A DNA stretch of 64,000 bases from JAHQVI01 sp963727575 (GCA_963727575.1 CAVSIA010000024.1:117238-181237); one strand, 5' to 3'. Numbered from the stretch's first letter, positions 1-8,523 are shown. The notes: generated from the letters alone by a model not told the origin. Program-made: numbers and translations.

Positions 1-380
1 GCGATCCGAAGCTGGTCGACGCCGTGCTGATGTACGCGCAGCGCGGCAGCGGCAAGCGGTCGTCCTTCTATTCCGACTACACGTTCGGCCTCTGGCAGGA
101 CGGCGAGTTGCTGCCGGTCGGCAAGGCCTATTTCGGCTTCACCGACGAGGAATTGCGCCAGCTCGACCGCTGGATCCGTAACAACACCGTGAACCGCTTC
201 GGCCCGGTGCGCGAGGTGGACAAGATCGTCGTCTTCGAGGTCGCCTTCGACAGCGTCCATGTCTCGACCCGCCATAAATCCGGTGTGGCCATGCGCTTTC
301 CGCGGATCAATCGCATCCGATGGGATAAGCCGGCGGGCGAGGCGGACGAGCTTTCCACCTTGAAGAAGCTAATTCTTTGA
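1..380 (+). CDS. ATP-dependent DNA ligase, C-terminal part (5' end outside window)
   Basis: The reading frame is open from the first bases and stops at TGA 378-380, so only about 125 C-terminal residues are present. They match the C-terminal OB-fold half of bacterial ATP-dependent DNA ligases: a GSGKRSSFYSDYTFGLW-type segment, then PVGKAYFGFTDEEL, then the family signature FEVAFDSVHVSTRHKSG and MRFPRI. This part closes on nicked DNA; the nucleotidyl-lysine and most of the adenylation domain lie upstream of the window. The internal GTG at 24 should not be read as the start. Such ligases act in DNA repair, often beside a nuclease or helicase gene, but the upstream context is not visible, so no symbol is given. 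Confidence 0.85.
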   Translation, partial: DPKLVDAVLMYAQRGSGKRSSFYSDYTFGLWQDGELLPVGKAYFGFTDEELRQLDRWIRNNTVNRFGPVREVDKIVVFEVAFDSVHVSTRHKSGVAMRFPRINRIRWDKPAGEADELSTLKKLIL

Positions 381-458
381 CGCCGGACGATGCCGTCGCC
401 CTTGCGGCGCCGCTCCGCGCGCTTTAGCCTGTCCGGGCCGCAAGCAAAGAGGACGGAA

Positions 459-1088
459 ATGCTCAAGATTTATGGCCGCGCAAACTCGATCAACGTTCGC
501 AAGGTCCTTTGGACCGTCGACGAGATCGGCATTCCCTACGAAAGGGAGGATTGGGGGCGAGGCTATCAGCCGCTGACAAATCCCGCCTTTCTGGCCATCA
601 ATGCGCTGGCGTTGATCCCCGCCATCGACGATGACGGCTTCGTTCTCAGCGAGTCGAACGCCATCATGCGCTATCTCGCGGCCAAGCACGGCCGGACCGA
701 TCTGCTGCCGACCGATCTCAAGGAGCGCGCGATCGTGGAGCGCTGGATCGAATGGCAGTCCATCGATCTGAACCTGGCGCTGCGCGCGTCGTTCCTGGCT
801 CTGGTCGTCAAGGCCAACGTGCCCGGCGGCGATGAGGCGATTCAGGCCTCGCTGCGCGATTGGCAGCAGAAGATGCAGATGGTGGAGGACCAGCTCAAGA
901 CGACCGGGGCCTATATCGCCGGGCCGAGCTTTACTCTGGCGGATATCGCCATGGGCCTGTCGGTCAATCGCTGGTTTGCATCCGATCTGCCGATCGAAAA
1001 GCCCGACCTGCCAGCCGTCGCCGCCTATTACGAACGGCTCAGCGAGCGGCCGGCATTCATGGCGCATGGACGCAACGGACAGCCATAG
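459..1088 (+). CDS. glutathione S-transferase family protein
   Basis: The protein has 209 residues. The N-terminal thioredoxin-like domain (about 1-80) starts LKIYGRANSINVRKVLW and contains a cis-proline segment (ALALIPAIDDDG) followed by the glutathione-binding SESNAIMRYL motif. The all-helical C-terminal domain (about 90-205) carries the N-capping signature FTLADIAMG. Soluble GSTs conjugate or reduce electrophiles with glutathione; the substrate cannot be told from sequence. The ATG at 459 was chosen over the more upstream codon at 390 because an AGAGGA ribosome site lies just before it and the family normally begins with this beta strand. Confidence 0.9.
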   Translation: MLKIYGRANSINVRKVLWTVDEIGIPYEREDWGRGYQPLTNPAFLAINALALIPAIDDDGFVLSESNAIMRYLAAKHGRTDLLPTDLKERAIVERWIEWQSIDLNLALRASFLALVVKANVPGGDEAIQASLRDWQQKMQMVEDQLKTTGAYIAGPSFTLADIAMGLSVNRWFASDLPIEKPDLPAVAAYYERLSERPAFMAHGRNGQP

Positions 1089-1122
1089 GGCCGGGACTGC
1101 ACGCTATCGGGTAGCTTGCGCC

Positions 1123-1530
1123 TTAACCCTGCGCGGCTGCCCGGTCCAGCGTCTGCTTCATCACGGCGGCTCCCGCCTGCATGACGGGGCCTATCCCCTC
1201 GGCGGCTTCATTCGGCAGAAAGTCGGAGATCCAGACGAGCCGGCTTCCCGCCGCGCCGTCGGCGAACACCTGCATCGACGAATTGTAATGCGCCGTGCGC
1301 CCGCCCTCGGCGGTCCAGACCAGCCGCATTGCCGCATCGTCGATGGCGACGATCGGCTCGCGGACCACCATGCCGTTGGCGAATGTGACGATGCGGGCGT
1401 CTCCGTCGAGTTTGGTGTCGGTGACGATGCCCGGCGCCAGCCTTGTATGAACGGCGCCGATATCGCGGATAACGTCCCAGACGGTCGCCGGAGAGGCGGA
1501 GGTCAGGATATCTTTTCGAATGGAAGCCAT
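1123..1530 (-). CDS. SRPBCC family (polyketide cyclase/START-like) protein
   Basis: A 135-residue protein starting MASIRKDILTSASPATVWDVI, the typical first strand and helix of the SRPBCC helix-grip fold, which encloses a hydrophobic ligand pocket. The middle (TDTKLDGDARIVTFANGMVVRE) and the end (VWISDFLPNEAAEGI...MQAGAAVMKQTL) fit the strand order and the long C-terminal helix. The in-frame extension up to 1626 is discarded because ATG 1530 has an AAAGGCG-like ribosome site and is the family start. It lies 31 bases after the VOC gene on the same strand and is probably co-transcribed with it. No specific ligand can be named. Confidence 0.8.
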   Translation of the reverse strand: MASIRKDILTSASPATVWDVIRDIGAVHTRLAPGIVTDTKLDGDARIVTFANGMVVREPIVAIDDAAMRLVWTAEGGRTAHYNSSMQVFADGAAGSRLVWISDFLPNEAAEGIGPVMQAGAAVMKQTLDRAAAQG

Positions 1531-1561
1531 CGGATCGCCTTTCGTTGAGATCGCCTCGCCG

Positions 1562-1939
1562 TCAGGCCGGACGGCCGTGATGAGCTTCGATCCGGTAGCC
1601 GTCGGGATCGATGACGAAGGCGGCATAGTAGTCGGGGCTGTACGTCTCGCGAATGCCGGGTCTGCCGTTGTCCGTGCCGCCGGCCTTCAGAGCCGCCTCG
1701 TGAAAGCCGTCGACGCTTTCGCGTGTCGCCGCCGCGAAGGCAAAATGCAGTCCAGAGGCGGGATCGGCCGGGACCGGACTGTCGCTATGGCTGATCCAGA
1801 ACACCGGGGCATCTCTGCCATAGCCGAGCGAGGTCTCGCTGTCGCTGAGACATGTGTAGCCGAGCGGCGCGAGAGCCGCGTCATAGAACGCTTTCGTCCT
1901 GCCGACGTCGCGCACGCCGATGGAAACGTGATCCAGCAT
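1562..1939 (-). CDS. VOC family (glyoxalase-like) protein
   Basis: A 125-residue single-domain protein with two beta-alpha-beta-beta-beta modules of the vicinal oxygen chelate fold. It begins MLDHVSIGVRDVGRTKAFYD, has HFAFAAATRESVDGFHEAALKAGG in the middle, and ends AAFVIDPDGYRIEA. The two visible potential metal ligands are the N-terminal His (residue 4) and the C-terminal Glu of the IEA segment. Relatives are metal-dependent lyases or dioxygenases, or bind small molecules. It is divergent from the AraC regulator at 2035 with about 95 bases between the starts, so that regulator could control it; this is inferred from gene order only. Confidence 0.85.
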   Translation of the reverse strand: MLDHVSIGVRDVGRTKAFYDAALAPLGYTCLSDSETSLGYGRDAPVFWISHSDSPVPADPASGLHFAFAAATRESVDGFHEAALKAGGTDNGRPGIRETYSPDYYAAFVIDPDGYRIEAHHGRPA

Positions 1940-2034
1940 TTGCTTCTCCTCTCATCGCGGATGGGCCCGCATCGGTGGCGATCCTGCCGGATTCCGGCAT
2001 TCCGCCTCTTGGGGAAAATTGCTATCTTTCGCCG

Positions 2035-2889
2035 ATGGATCCCGACGGCATCGACATCGATGGGCGCGAGGCGCCGACCGCGCGGCTGATCGCCGAGGGC
2101 GATGACTGGGCCGTCTGCGACTATGTCTGCCATGCCGATGCCCGCAGCCGGCCGTTCGAGGAGCGCCACGAGCGCGTCGTCATCGCCGCCGTCGTCGAGG
2201 GGCTGTTCAACTACAGCACCGATACCGGCAAGGCGCTGCTGCATCCGGGCGCGGTTATGCTTGGGAATTCCGGCGCCTGCTACGAATGCGGACATCAGCA
2301 CAGCGTGGGTGACCGCTGCATCGCCATTCGGCTCGACCCGGATTATTTCGCCGAAATCGCCGCAAGCGAGGCGGGGACAGCGCATTACGGCTTCCCAGCC
2401 GCGATGCTGCCCGCCACCCGTGGCTCGCTTGCGCAGATCGCCCGGCTGGAGCGGCTGAGCCGCGCCGATCCGGTGGCGGTCGGGCAGGCGGTTGCGGAAA
2501 TCGTGGCCGGGATCGTGCGGGGCGTCTCCGGTGCCGGGCCATTGACGGTCAGAGTTTCGGCGCGCGACGAGCAGCGCATCGGCCGCACGCTTCGGCATAT
2601 CGAGGACAATGCCGGGGAGCGTCTCGACCTCGACGCGCTATCCGCCATCGCGGGGATGAGCAAGTTTCACTTCCTGCGCACCTTCAAGAAAACCATAGGC
2701 GTGACGCCCCACCAGTTCGTGCTCGGCATCAGGCTCAGGCGCGCCGCCATCCGCCTCGCCGGCTCCACCGATTCGGTCGCTGCGATCTGCTACGAGGCCG
2801 GCTTCGGCGACCTGTCGACCTTCAACGTCCGGTTCCGCGATTTGTTCGGTATGAGCCCGATGGCATTCCGGCGTGCGGAGGGCGTCTAG
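2035..2889 (+). CDS. AraC family transcriptional regulator
   Basis: The protein has 284 residues. Residues about 1-150 form an N-terminal cupin-like sensor (LLHPGAVMLGNSGACYECGHQH). The C-terminal 100 residues form the double helix-turn-helix of AraC proteins: LDLDALSAIAGMSKFHFLRTFKK for the first and VAAICYEAGFGDLSTFNVRFRD for the second, followed by the closing FGMSPMAFR motif. It should bind DNA as a one-component regulator of a small-molecule response. ATG 2035 is preferred; the open frame extends further upstream but that part overlaps the divergent VOC gene and looks non-coding. A Cys/His cluster in the sensor (CYECGHQH) might bind metal or sense thiol chemistry, which is a guess. Confidence 0.88.
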   Translation: MDPDGIDIDGREAPTARLIAEGDDWAVCDYVCHADARSRPFEERHERVVIAAVVEGLFNYSTDTGKALLHPGAVMLGNSGACYECGHQHSVGDRCIAIRLDPDYFAEIAASEAGTAHYGFPAAMLPATRGSLAQIARLERLSRADPVAVGQAVAEIVAGIVRGVSGAGPLTVRVSARDEQRIGRTLRHIEDNAGERLDLDALSAIAGMSKFHFLRTFKKTIGVTPHQFVLGIRLRRAAIRLAGSTDSVAAICYEAGFGDLSTFNVRFRDLFGMSPMAFRRAEGV

Positions 2890-2957
2890 GCATTCGGTCG
2901 TCACAGTTGCGGTCTATGATGCCATCTCATTGCCGAAGAACGAAGGCGCGGGAAATC

Positions 2958-3891
2958 ATGCGACTACGATCTTGCAGAGCTTTCCGAGGGCCGCTTGCTG
3001 TCGCATGGCGGGCGCGTGCGGGTGCGATGCTTCTCTCCCTCTTCCTTGCACCGTGCTTTACCCCGCTAGCATCCGCAGCGCCCGAGCCCGCTCGACCGAC
3101 CGAGCAGGTTACGGCGGATCTGGCGGCGTTTTACGAGACGTTCGCCGGCCGCCCGCTTTCGGCAGACGAGCAAAGCCAGGTCACGACGGAATTCATCGCC
3201 TATTACGGCGCGGAGACCTGCGGGGCCGGCTGCGCCAAGACCCTCGACAATCTCAAGGCGCGTGCGGCGCTGATGCAGTCCCATGCCGGCCAGCCGGACG
3301 ATCTGGCCATCCGCCACGCGCTGCTCTCGGTGAACTATTTCGATCCGAAAATCGCGGGCAGCCTGCAATTGCGGCTGCTGAGCGAGCGGGACCCGGTGCG
3401 CGTCGTCGATACCAAGACCAAACGGCTGATGACCGAAAAGGACGTCGTCGCCGCAATCAATCTGCATGTCTTCCGCAATGCCAAGGGCGAGCCGAAACCG
3501 GTGCCGGTACCGGAAACTGCGATCGAGGATCTCGCCGCAAAGCTGAATTCGGCATTCGGCGGGGCCGGCAAGGAGAAGTTGCCGCTGTTCTTCGTGTTCG
3601 CGGCCGAATTCTGGACGGGCATTCAGAGGCAGTGGCCGGCGATGCCGGAGACCGATCGCAAGGCCGCGCTGAACTACATCCAGTACATGTCGGCCCGGCC
3701 GATGCCGGTTCCGCTCTATCAGAAGCTGATGGGCTTGAACGCCGACGATGCGCGTCAGGTCGAGGCGATCGATCAAGGAGTTCAAATGGCAGATGACGTT
3801 CGCCAACAGCCTATCGCGCTATATGGACCTGCTCGGCGACAAGGCCGTCCTCGACGCGATCAACCCGCCGCATCTGATCCCGCAGCCCTAG
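2958..3891 (+). pseudogene. exported protein of unknown function, frameshifted near its C-terminus
   Basis: The protein starts at ATG 2958 with a signal-peptide-like N-terminus (Arg-rich n-region, AMLLSLFLAPCFTPL core, ASAAPE cleavage region). About 270 residues of mixed helical sequence follow, with one Cys pair (ETCGAGCAK) but no recognised domain. Reading frame 3 carries convincing protein up to QVEAI near 3770. From there the next frame encodes the natural-looking end IKEFKWQMTFANSLSRYMD...LIPQP and stops at TAG 3889-3891. At the junction GATC is doubled (gcGATCGATCaagg): removing one copy, or one G, restores a single frame. Read without repair, the frame runs to 4019 with low-complexity Arg/Pro/Ala residues. 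I read it as one gene with a one- or four-base insertion, real or a sequencing artefact. Confidence 0.6.
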
Positions 3892-3942
3892 CGCGCGATC
3901 CCGTAGCTGCCCGGCGTCGGCGAGCCGCTGTCCAGCCTCCGG

Positions 3943-4365
3943 CTAAAACATGCCCAGCGCGATCTGCGCTTCCTCGGACATGCGGCTCATATCCCAGGGC
4001 GGATCGAAGGTCAGATTGACGGTCACCTGGTTGACGCCTTCGACCGAGCTCACCGCGTTCTCCACCCATACCGGCATTTCCCCGGCGACAGGGCAGCCGG
4101 CGGTCGTCAGCGTCATGTCGATCGCGACGTTGCGGTCGTCGTCGACATCGACCTTGTAGATCAGGCCGAGCTCGTAGATGTCCGCAGGGATTTCCGGATC
4201 GTAGACGGTCTTCAGCGCCGCGATGATGTCGCCGCTGAGCCTGTCCAGCTCATCCTGACTGAGGCCCGAGTCCGGCGCGGCAACCGGCTTTGGCTGCTCG
4301 GTCGCGGGTGCGGCCTCCTCGTCCTCGGCCGGTTTTTTGTCGAAATCGCTGAAATCCTGGTTCAT
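3943..4365 (-). CDS. sufT: SUF-associated MIP18/DUF59 protein (SufT-like)
   Basis: A 140-residue protein with an acidic, Pro/Ala-rich N-terminal tail of about 35 residues followed by one MIP18 (DUF59) domain. The domain shows the signature YDPEIPADIYELGLIY, then DMTLTTAGCPVAGEMPVWVE with the family's conserved Cys, and VNLTFDPPWD. SufT-type proteins help mature Fe-S proteins, probably as auxiliary transfer factors. It is the last gene of the suf operon, 10 bases after sufS on the same strand. Start ATG 4365 is chosen over the upstream codon at 4383. No sufA (A-type carrier) follows; the next gene is on the other strand. Confidence 0.88.
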   Translation of the reverse strand: MNQDFSDFDKKPAEDEEAAPATEQPKPVAAPDSGLSQDELDRLSGDIIAALKTVYDPEIPADIYELGLIYKVDVDDDRNVAIDMTLTTAGCPVAGEMPVWVENAVSSVEGVNQVTVNLTFDPPWDMSRMSEEAQIALGMF

Positions 4366-4375
4366 GGCAATTGCC

Positions 4376-5644
4376 TCAAGCAAAAAAGCTCTGCGCCTTG
4401 ATCAGCGCCTCGGCGAGCGCGTCCACCTCTTCGCGCGTGTTGTACATGGCGAAGGAGGCGCGGCAGGTCGAGGTGACGCCGAAGCGGGCTAGCAGCGGTT
4501 CCGCGCAATGGGTCCCGGCGCGCACGGCGACGCCGGATCGGTCCAGAATGGTGGCCACGTCATGGGCATGCGCGCCGTCGACGGCAAAGGAGACGATCGC
4601 GCCCTTGTCCCGCGCGCGGCCGAAAATCTGCAGCGAGTTCAACCCGCTCAGCCGCTCCATCGCATACTCGCGCAGCGCCGTCTCATGCGCGGCGATCGCG
4701 TCCTTGCCGACGCTCATCATATAGTCGAGCGCCGCGCCGAGCCCGGCCGCCTGCGCGATCGGCGGCGTTCCGGCCTCGAAGCGATGCGGCGGCGTGCCAT
4801 AGGTCACGCCGTCCTCGGTGACCGTCTCGATCATCTCGCCGCCGCCCTGATAAGGCGGCATCACGGACAGATGCTCGCGCTTTCCGTAAAGCACGCCAAT
4901 GCCCGACGGCCCGTAGACTTTATGCCCGGTAAACACATAGAAATCGCAGCCGATATCCTGCACGTCGACCGGCAGATGGACCGCCCCCTGGCTGCCGTCG
5001 ACCAGCACCGGAATGCCGCGCTCATGCGCGATCCGCACGACCTCCTTCACCGGCACCACCGTGCCGAGCACGTTCGACATATGGGTGATGGCGACCATCT
5101 TCGTGCGCGGGCTGAGAGCGGCCTCGAAATCCTCCAGCCGGAACTCGCCGTCCTCGGTCACCGGCACCCATTTCAGCTTCGCGCCGCGCCGTTCGCGGTG
5201 AAAATGCCAGGGCACGATATTGGAATGGTGCTCCATGATGGTGAGCACGATCTCGTCGCCCTCGCCGATGCGCATGCCGCCGAAGGATTGCGCCACGAGG
5301 TTGATCGCCTCGGTCGCGTTCTTGGTGAAGACGATCTCCTGCTCGGATGCGGCGTTGAGGAACCGCGCCACCGCCTTGCGGCCGCCTTCGTAATTCTCCG
5401 TGGACGCATTGGCGAGGAAGTGCAGGCCGCGATGGACGTTGGAATAATCCTCCGCATACGCCCTCTGGATCGCGTCGAGCACGGCCTTCGGCTTCTGCGC
5501 CGAGGCGGCATTGTCCAGATAGACCAGCGGCTTGCCATAGACCTCGCGCGCCAGGATCGGGAAATCCCGCCGGATCTTTTCCACGTCCAGCGCCAGCGCG
5601 CCCGCGTGGCCCGCTTCGGCCGACAGTCTTCGATCAGCAGCCAT
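4376..5644 (-). CDS. sufS: SufS class II cysteine desulfurase
   Basis: A 422-residue PLP enzyme that takes sulfur from cysteine as an enzyme persulfide for Fe-S cluster assembly. The PLP Schiff-base lysine is K242 in TGHKVYGPSG, the ring-stacking histidine is in MEHHSN (about residue 139), and the persulfide cysteine is C380 in RAGTHCAEP, the RxGxHCA motif of class II enzymes. ATG 5644 is selected because AAGGAG lies about six bases before it; the ATG at 5650 directly abuts that site and the longer frame to 5773 overlaps the rhodanese gene. It lies between the rhodanese gene and sufT and is the second cysteine desulfurase of the operon. Confidence 0.95.
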   Translation of the reverse strand: MAADRRLSAEAGHAGALALDVEKIRRDFPILAREVYGKPLVYLDNAASAQKPKAVLDAIQRAYAEDYSNVHRGLHFLANASTENYEGGRKAVARFLNAASEQEIVFTKNATEAINLVAQSFGGMRIGEGDEIVLTIMEHHSNIVPWHFHRERRGAKLKWVPVTEDGEFRLEDFEAALSPRTKMVAITHMSNVLGTVVPVKEVVRIAHERGIPVLVDGSQGAVHLPVDVQDIGCDFYVFTGHKVYGPSGIGVLYGKREHLSVMPPYQGGGEMIETVTEDGVTYGTPPHRFEAGTPPIAQAAGLGAALDYMMSVGKDAIAAHETALREYAMERLSGLNSLQIFGRARDKGAIVSFAVDGAHAHDVATILDRSGVAVRAGTHCAEPLLARFGVTSTCRASFAMYNTREEVDALAEALIKAQSFFA

Positions 5645-5654
5645 GCTCATCTCC

Positions 5655-5996
5655 TTACCGGCCCGCCATGGCCCGGTGGCCGGCGGCCATCCAGCCCTTG
5701 AGGCCGCCCGGCATTGTAAACACATGCACGAAGCCGAACTTCGCCGCCCGCCGCGCCGCATAGCGGCTCGCATTGCAGGTCGTGTCCGAGCAATAGAAAA
5801 TCAGCGTTGCCTCGTCCTTGTCGGCCGGGATGTCGGCATCGGTGAACTCCCCCGGATCGAGGTTGAGCGCGCCGGGCAGATGCCCGCTCGCCCAGCGCCG
5901 GCGCGGATTGACGTCGATCACGATCGCCCGGCCCTGGGTAATGAGCTCGGCGGCTTCGTCAACCGATAGCTCGGGAACTGTCGTTTCTACGGACAT
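5655..5996 (-). CDS. rhodanese-like domain protein in the suf operon
   Basis: A 113-residue single rhodanese domain: AIVIDVNPRRRWASGHLPGALNLD matches the CH2A region, and FYCSDTTCNASRYAARR contains the active-site loop with Cys at about residue 73 and a second Cys five residues on. The ending FTMPGGLKGWMAAGH is typical. Rhodaneses carry sulfane sulfur as a cysteine persulfide. Its place between sufD and sufS, 11 bases from sufS, suggests it relays persulfide sulfur in cluster assembly, or protects it; that role is inferred from position. It is unusual as an operon member: most suf operons have a SufE or SufU partner here, and none is seen in this window. Confidence 0.88.
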   Translation of the reverse strand: MSVETTVPELSVDEAAELITQGRAIVIDVNPRRRWASGHLPGALNLDPGEFTDADIPADKDEATLIFYCSDTTCNASRYAARRAAKFGFVHVFTMPGGLKGWMAAGHRAMAGR

Positions 5997-6040
5997 GCGC
6001 CGCCCTCCTTGCGTCTTGCCGGACCGTCAAGCCGTCCGGA

Positions 6041-7351
6041 TCAACCCAGCCAATACGCCACCCGTTTCATCAAAGCCTCATGCAGGCCGTCATTCTCGAC
6101 CTTGTCGACGATCTCGCCGACGAAAGCCTGGATCAGCAGCGAGCGCGCCTCCTCTTCGGAAATGCCGCGCGCGCGCAGATAGAACATCAGGTCGTCGTCG
6201 ATCGCGCCCGAGGTTGCGCCGTGGTTGCATTTCACATCGTCGGCGTAGATTTCAAGCTCCGGCTTGGCATCGAACTCGGCCGTCTCGGACAGAAGCAGGC
6301 TTTGCGCCATCTGCCGGCCGTCGGTCTTCTGCGCGCCGGGCCGAACGACGACCTTGGCCTGGAAGATGCCCTGCGAGTGATCGGCGAGCACCGCCTTCAC
6401 ATGCTCCCGGCTCTCGCAGCCCACCGCCACATGGTCGATCACCAGCGTCATGTCGCAATGCTGGCGGCCGGTGAGCAACTGCACGCCGTAGAAATGCCCG
6501 CGCGCATCATCGCCGCCGAAGCGGAGAAAGGTCTGATGGCGGGCGAACGCGGCGCCGTCGGCGAAATTGACGGCGAGATAGTCGGTCTTGTCGGCGAGAT
6601 CGACGAACGTGCTCGCCAGATGCTGGGTCTGCTGGTTCTCGCCGGAGATCTTGTAGTGCCGGATCGCCGCGCCGGTGGCCACCTTGATCTCGGTCACGGA
6701 ATTGAGCTGCGCCTGCGCGTTGCCCACCGTCACATAGCTTTCGATGAGCGTCGCCTTCGCGCCCTCCTCGGCGACGACCAGATTGCGCTGGGCGGCGGAT
6801 AGCGGGGCCTCGCCGGCAACGACCTGGATCAGATGCACCGGACGGGCGAGCGCGGCGCCGCTCGGCAGATGCAACACGCAGCCATCGGTCATGAACGCGG
6901 TGTTCAGCAGGCTGACGACTTCGCCCTCCTGCGCGTTGATCTTGCCCAGCGCTTCGAGCACCCAGTCGGCCGGGTGATAGAGCGCATGGGCGAGCGGCGT
7001 CAGCGTAACCCCGTCCGGCATTTCGCCGATCGAGGACAGCGCCTCGTTGAAATAGCCATCGACGAAGACCAGCCGCTCGGCGTCGATCTGAGCGGCTTCG
7101 CCCAGCGCCTCTTCGATGTCCGCAAGCGTGATCTCCGCACCGGACTCGGCGGGCGCGTAAGCCTCGGTCATGACGCGGCGGAGATCGGAATATTTCCATT
7201 CCTCCACGCGGCGGTGCGGCAGGCCTTTTTCGGCAAAAGCGGCGATGGCCGCGTCGCGCATCGCGCGGATCGAGGCGATCGCGCCGCCGGGCAATTTGTC
7301 CGCTACGCGCCGGTAATTCGCGGCGATGCTCGGCGGCGACGTCCTGGACAC
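6041..7351 (-). CDS. sufD: Fe-S cluster assembly protein SufD (5' end possibly frame-disrupted)
   Basis: SufD is the partner of SufB in the SufBC2D scaffold. The C-terminal half shows the SufBD core: HFYGVQLLTGRQHCDMTLVIDHVAV, KTDGRQMAQSLLLS, KCNHGATSGAIDDDLMFYLRARGI and ALLIQAFVGEI-like endings. The N-terminus has EKGLPHRRVEEWKYSD, the usual SufD entry motif. As read, the only in-frame start is GTG 7351, with no good ribosome site. A different frame has ATG 7394 with GGGGGAGG a few bases upstream, directly after the sufC stop, and encodes MNIPTVNLETAGGERVQDVA, a plausible SufD start. One extra base around 7320-7345 would explain both, so the true gene is probably 6041-7394 with an indel. Confidence 0.9.
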   Translation of the reverse strand: MSRTSPPSIAANYRRVADKLPGGAIASIRAMRDAAIAAFAEKGLPHRRVEEWKYSDLRRVMTEAYAPAESGAEITLADIEEALGEAAQIDAERLVFVDGYFNEALSSIGEMPDGVTLTPLAHALYHPADWVLEALGKINAQEGEVVSLLNTAFMTDGCVLHLPSGAALARPVHLIQVVAGEAPLSAAQRNLVVAEEGAKATLIESYVTVGNAQAQLNSVTEIKVATGAAIRHYKISGENQQTQHLASTFVDLADKTDYLAVNFADGAAFARHQTFLRFGGDDARGHFYGVQLLTGRQHCDMTLVIDHVAVGCESREHVKAVLADHSQGIFQAKVVVRPGAQKTDGRQMAQSLLLSETAEFDAKPELEIYADDVKCNHGATSGAIDDDLMFYLRARGISEEEARSLLIQAFVGEIVDKVENDGLHEALMKRVAYWLG

Positions 7352-7406
7352 GCTCGCCGCCGGCGGTTTCCAGATTGACTGTCGGAATGTTCATGGCCTC
7401 CCCCGG

Positions 7407-8156
7407 TTACGCAGCGTCTGCGCCATATTCGGCATAGCCGGATTTCTCCAGCTCGAGCGCAAGGTCCTTGCCGCCCGTGCGCACGATCTGGCCGCGAGAC
7501 ATGACGTGCACCTTGTCCGGCACGATATAGTCGAGCAGGCGCTGATAATGGGTGATGACGAGGAAGGCGCGATCCGGCGAGCGCAGCGCGTTGACGCCTT
7601 CGGAGACCACCCGCACCGCGTCGATATCGAGGCCGGAATCGGTCTCGTCGAGCACGCAGAGGCTCGGCTCCAGCATCGCCATCTGCAGGATTTCGTGACG
7701 CTTCTTCTCGCCGCCGGAAAAGCCGACATTCACCGGGCGCTTCAGCATGTCCATGGAAATGTTGAGCTTGGCGCTTTTCTCGCGCACCAGCTTGATGAAG
7801 TCGGGCGTGGTCAGCTCGCTTTCGCCGCGCGCCTTGCGATGCGCGTTGAGCGCGGTGCGCAGGAAGGTCAGCGAGGCGACGCCGGGGATTTCCATCGGAT
7901 ATTGGAAGGCCAGGAACACGCCCGACGTGGCGCGCTCGTCCGGCTCCATTTCCAGGATGTCCTCGCCGTTCCAGGTGATCGAGCCGTCCGTCACCTCGTA
8001 ATCCGCCTTGCCGGCGAGGATATAGGCGAGCGTCGACTTGCCGGAGCCGTTCGGCCCCATGATCGCATGAACCTCGCCGGTCGGCACGGTCAGGTCGAGA
8101 CCGCGCAGGATCTCCTTGCCGTCGATTTTCGCGTGAAGATTTTTGATTTCCAGCAT
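7407..8156 (-). CDS. sufC: SufC ATPase of the SUF scaffold
   Basis: A 249-residue ABC-type ATPase. Walker A is GPNGSGKSTLAYI (about residue 35), the Q-loop is in FLAFQYPMEIPGV, the signature is VGFSGGEKKRHEI, Walker B is CVLDETDSGLD, and the switch histidine is in VITHYQRLL. SufC drives the conformational change of SufBCD during cluster building and is soluble rather than part of a transporter. The length is that of the family. It is followed after 12 bases by the likely sufD start at 7394, and preceded by a gene for a two-helix membrane protein, an unusual neighbour. Confidence 0.96.
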   Translation of the reverse strand: MLEIKNLHAKIDGKEILRGLDLTVPTGEVHAIMGPNGSGKSTLAYILAGKADYEVTDGSITWNGEDILEMEPDERATSGVFLAFQYPMEIPGVASLTFLRTALNAHRKARGESELTTPDFIKLVREKSAKLNISMDMLKRPVNVGFSGGEKKRHEILQMAMLEPSLCVLDETDSGLDIDAVRVVSEGVNALRSPDRAFLVITHYQRLLDYIVPDKVHVMSRGQIVRTGGKDLALELEKSGYAEYGADAA

Positions 8157-8215
8157 TGACTGCCTCTTGGTCTCGAACTGTGTGTTGTCGTCTCCGGCGC
8201 CTCAGGGGCGCACGC

Positions 8216-8506
8216 TTAGTCCTGGGGCGTCTCCCAGCGCCGGTCGGTCCTTGGACGCGCAAACAGGTGGAACCCACCCATCAGCGCCAGCACCGACAGC
8301 CACCATAGGATCAGCAGCCCGTAATTGATCGGCGTGAACGGCTCCAGGCCGATGAAGGCCGCCGCGATGGCGAAGAAGGCGGCGATAAACGCCAGCCCCG
8401 CGATCCAGCCCTTCCAATGCACGGCGTAGGCCCGCGTCCAGCGGCGGTCCTGCCTGAACCAGAACGCGCGCTTCGGCGTCGAGATCGAACTGTTTCGCTG
8501 GGCCAT
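8216..8506 (-). CDS. small two-helix membrane protein inside the suf operon, unknown function
   Basis: A 96-residue protein. The basic N-terminal third (RNSSISTPKRAFWFRQDRRWTRAYAVHWK) is followed by two predicted membrane helices, roughly residues 34-55 (AGLAFIAAFFAIAAAFIGL) and 60-80 (YGLLILWWLSVLALMGGFHLF), and a short basic tail ending ETPQD. No family is recognised. It lies between the 123-residue gene and sufC on the same strand, with about 17 and 59 bases to its neighbours, so co-transcription with the cytosolic SUF machinery is likely. Why a membrane protein would sit there is unclear. Confidence 0.65.
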   Translation of the reverse strand: MAQRNSSISTPKRAFWFRQDRRWTRAYAVHWKGWIAGLAFIAAFFAIAAAFIGLEPFTPINYGLLILWWLSVLALMGGFHLFARPRTDRRWETPQD

Positions 8507-8523
8507 GACGGAGTCTCATCGAG

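Noticed and set aside
1123..1626. Longer start for the SRPBCC gene at 1626
   Set aside because: The extra 32 residues overlap the 3' end of the VOC gene and lack family similarity; ATG 1530 has a ribosome site.
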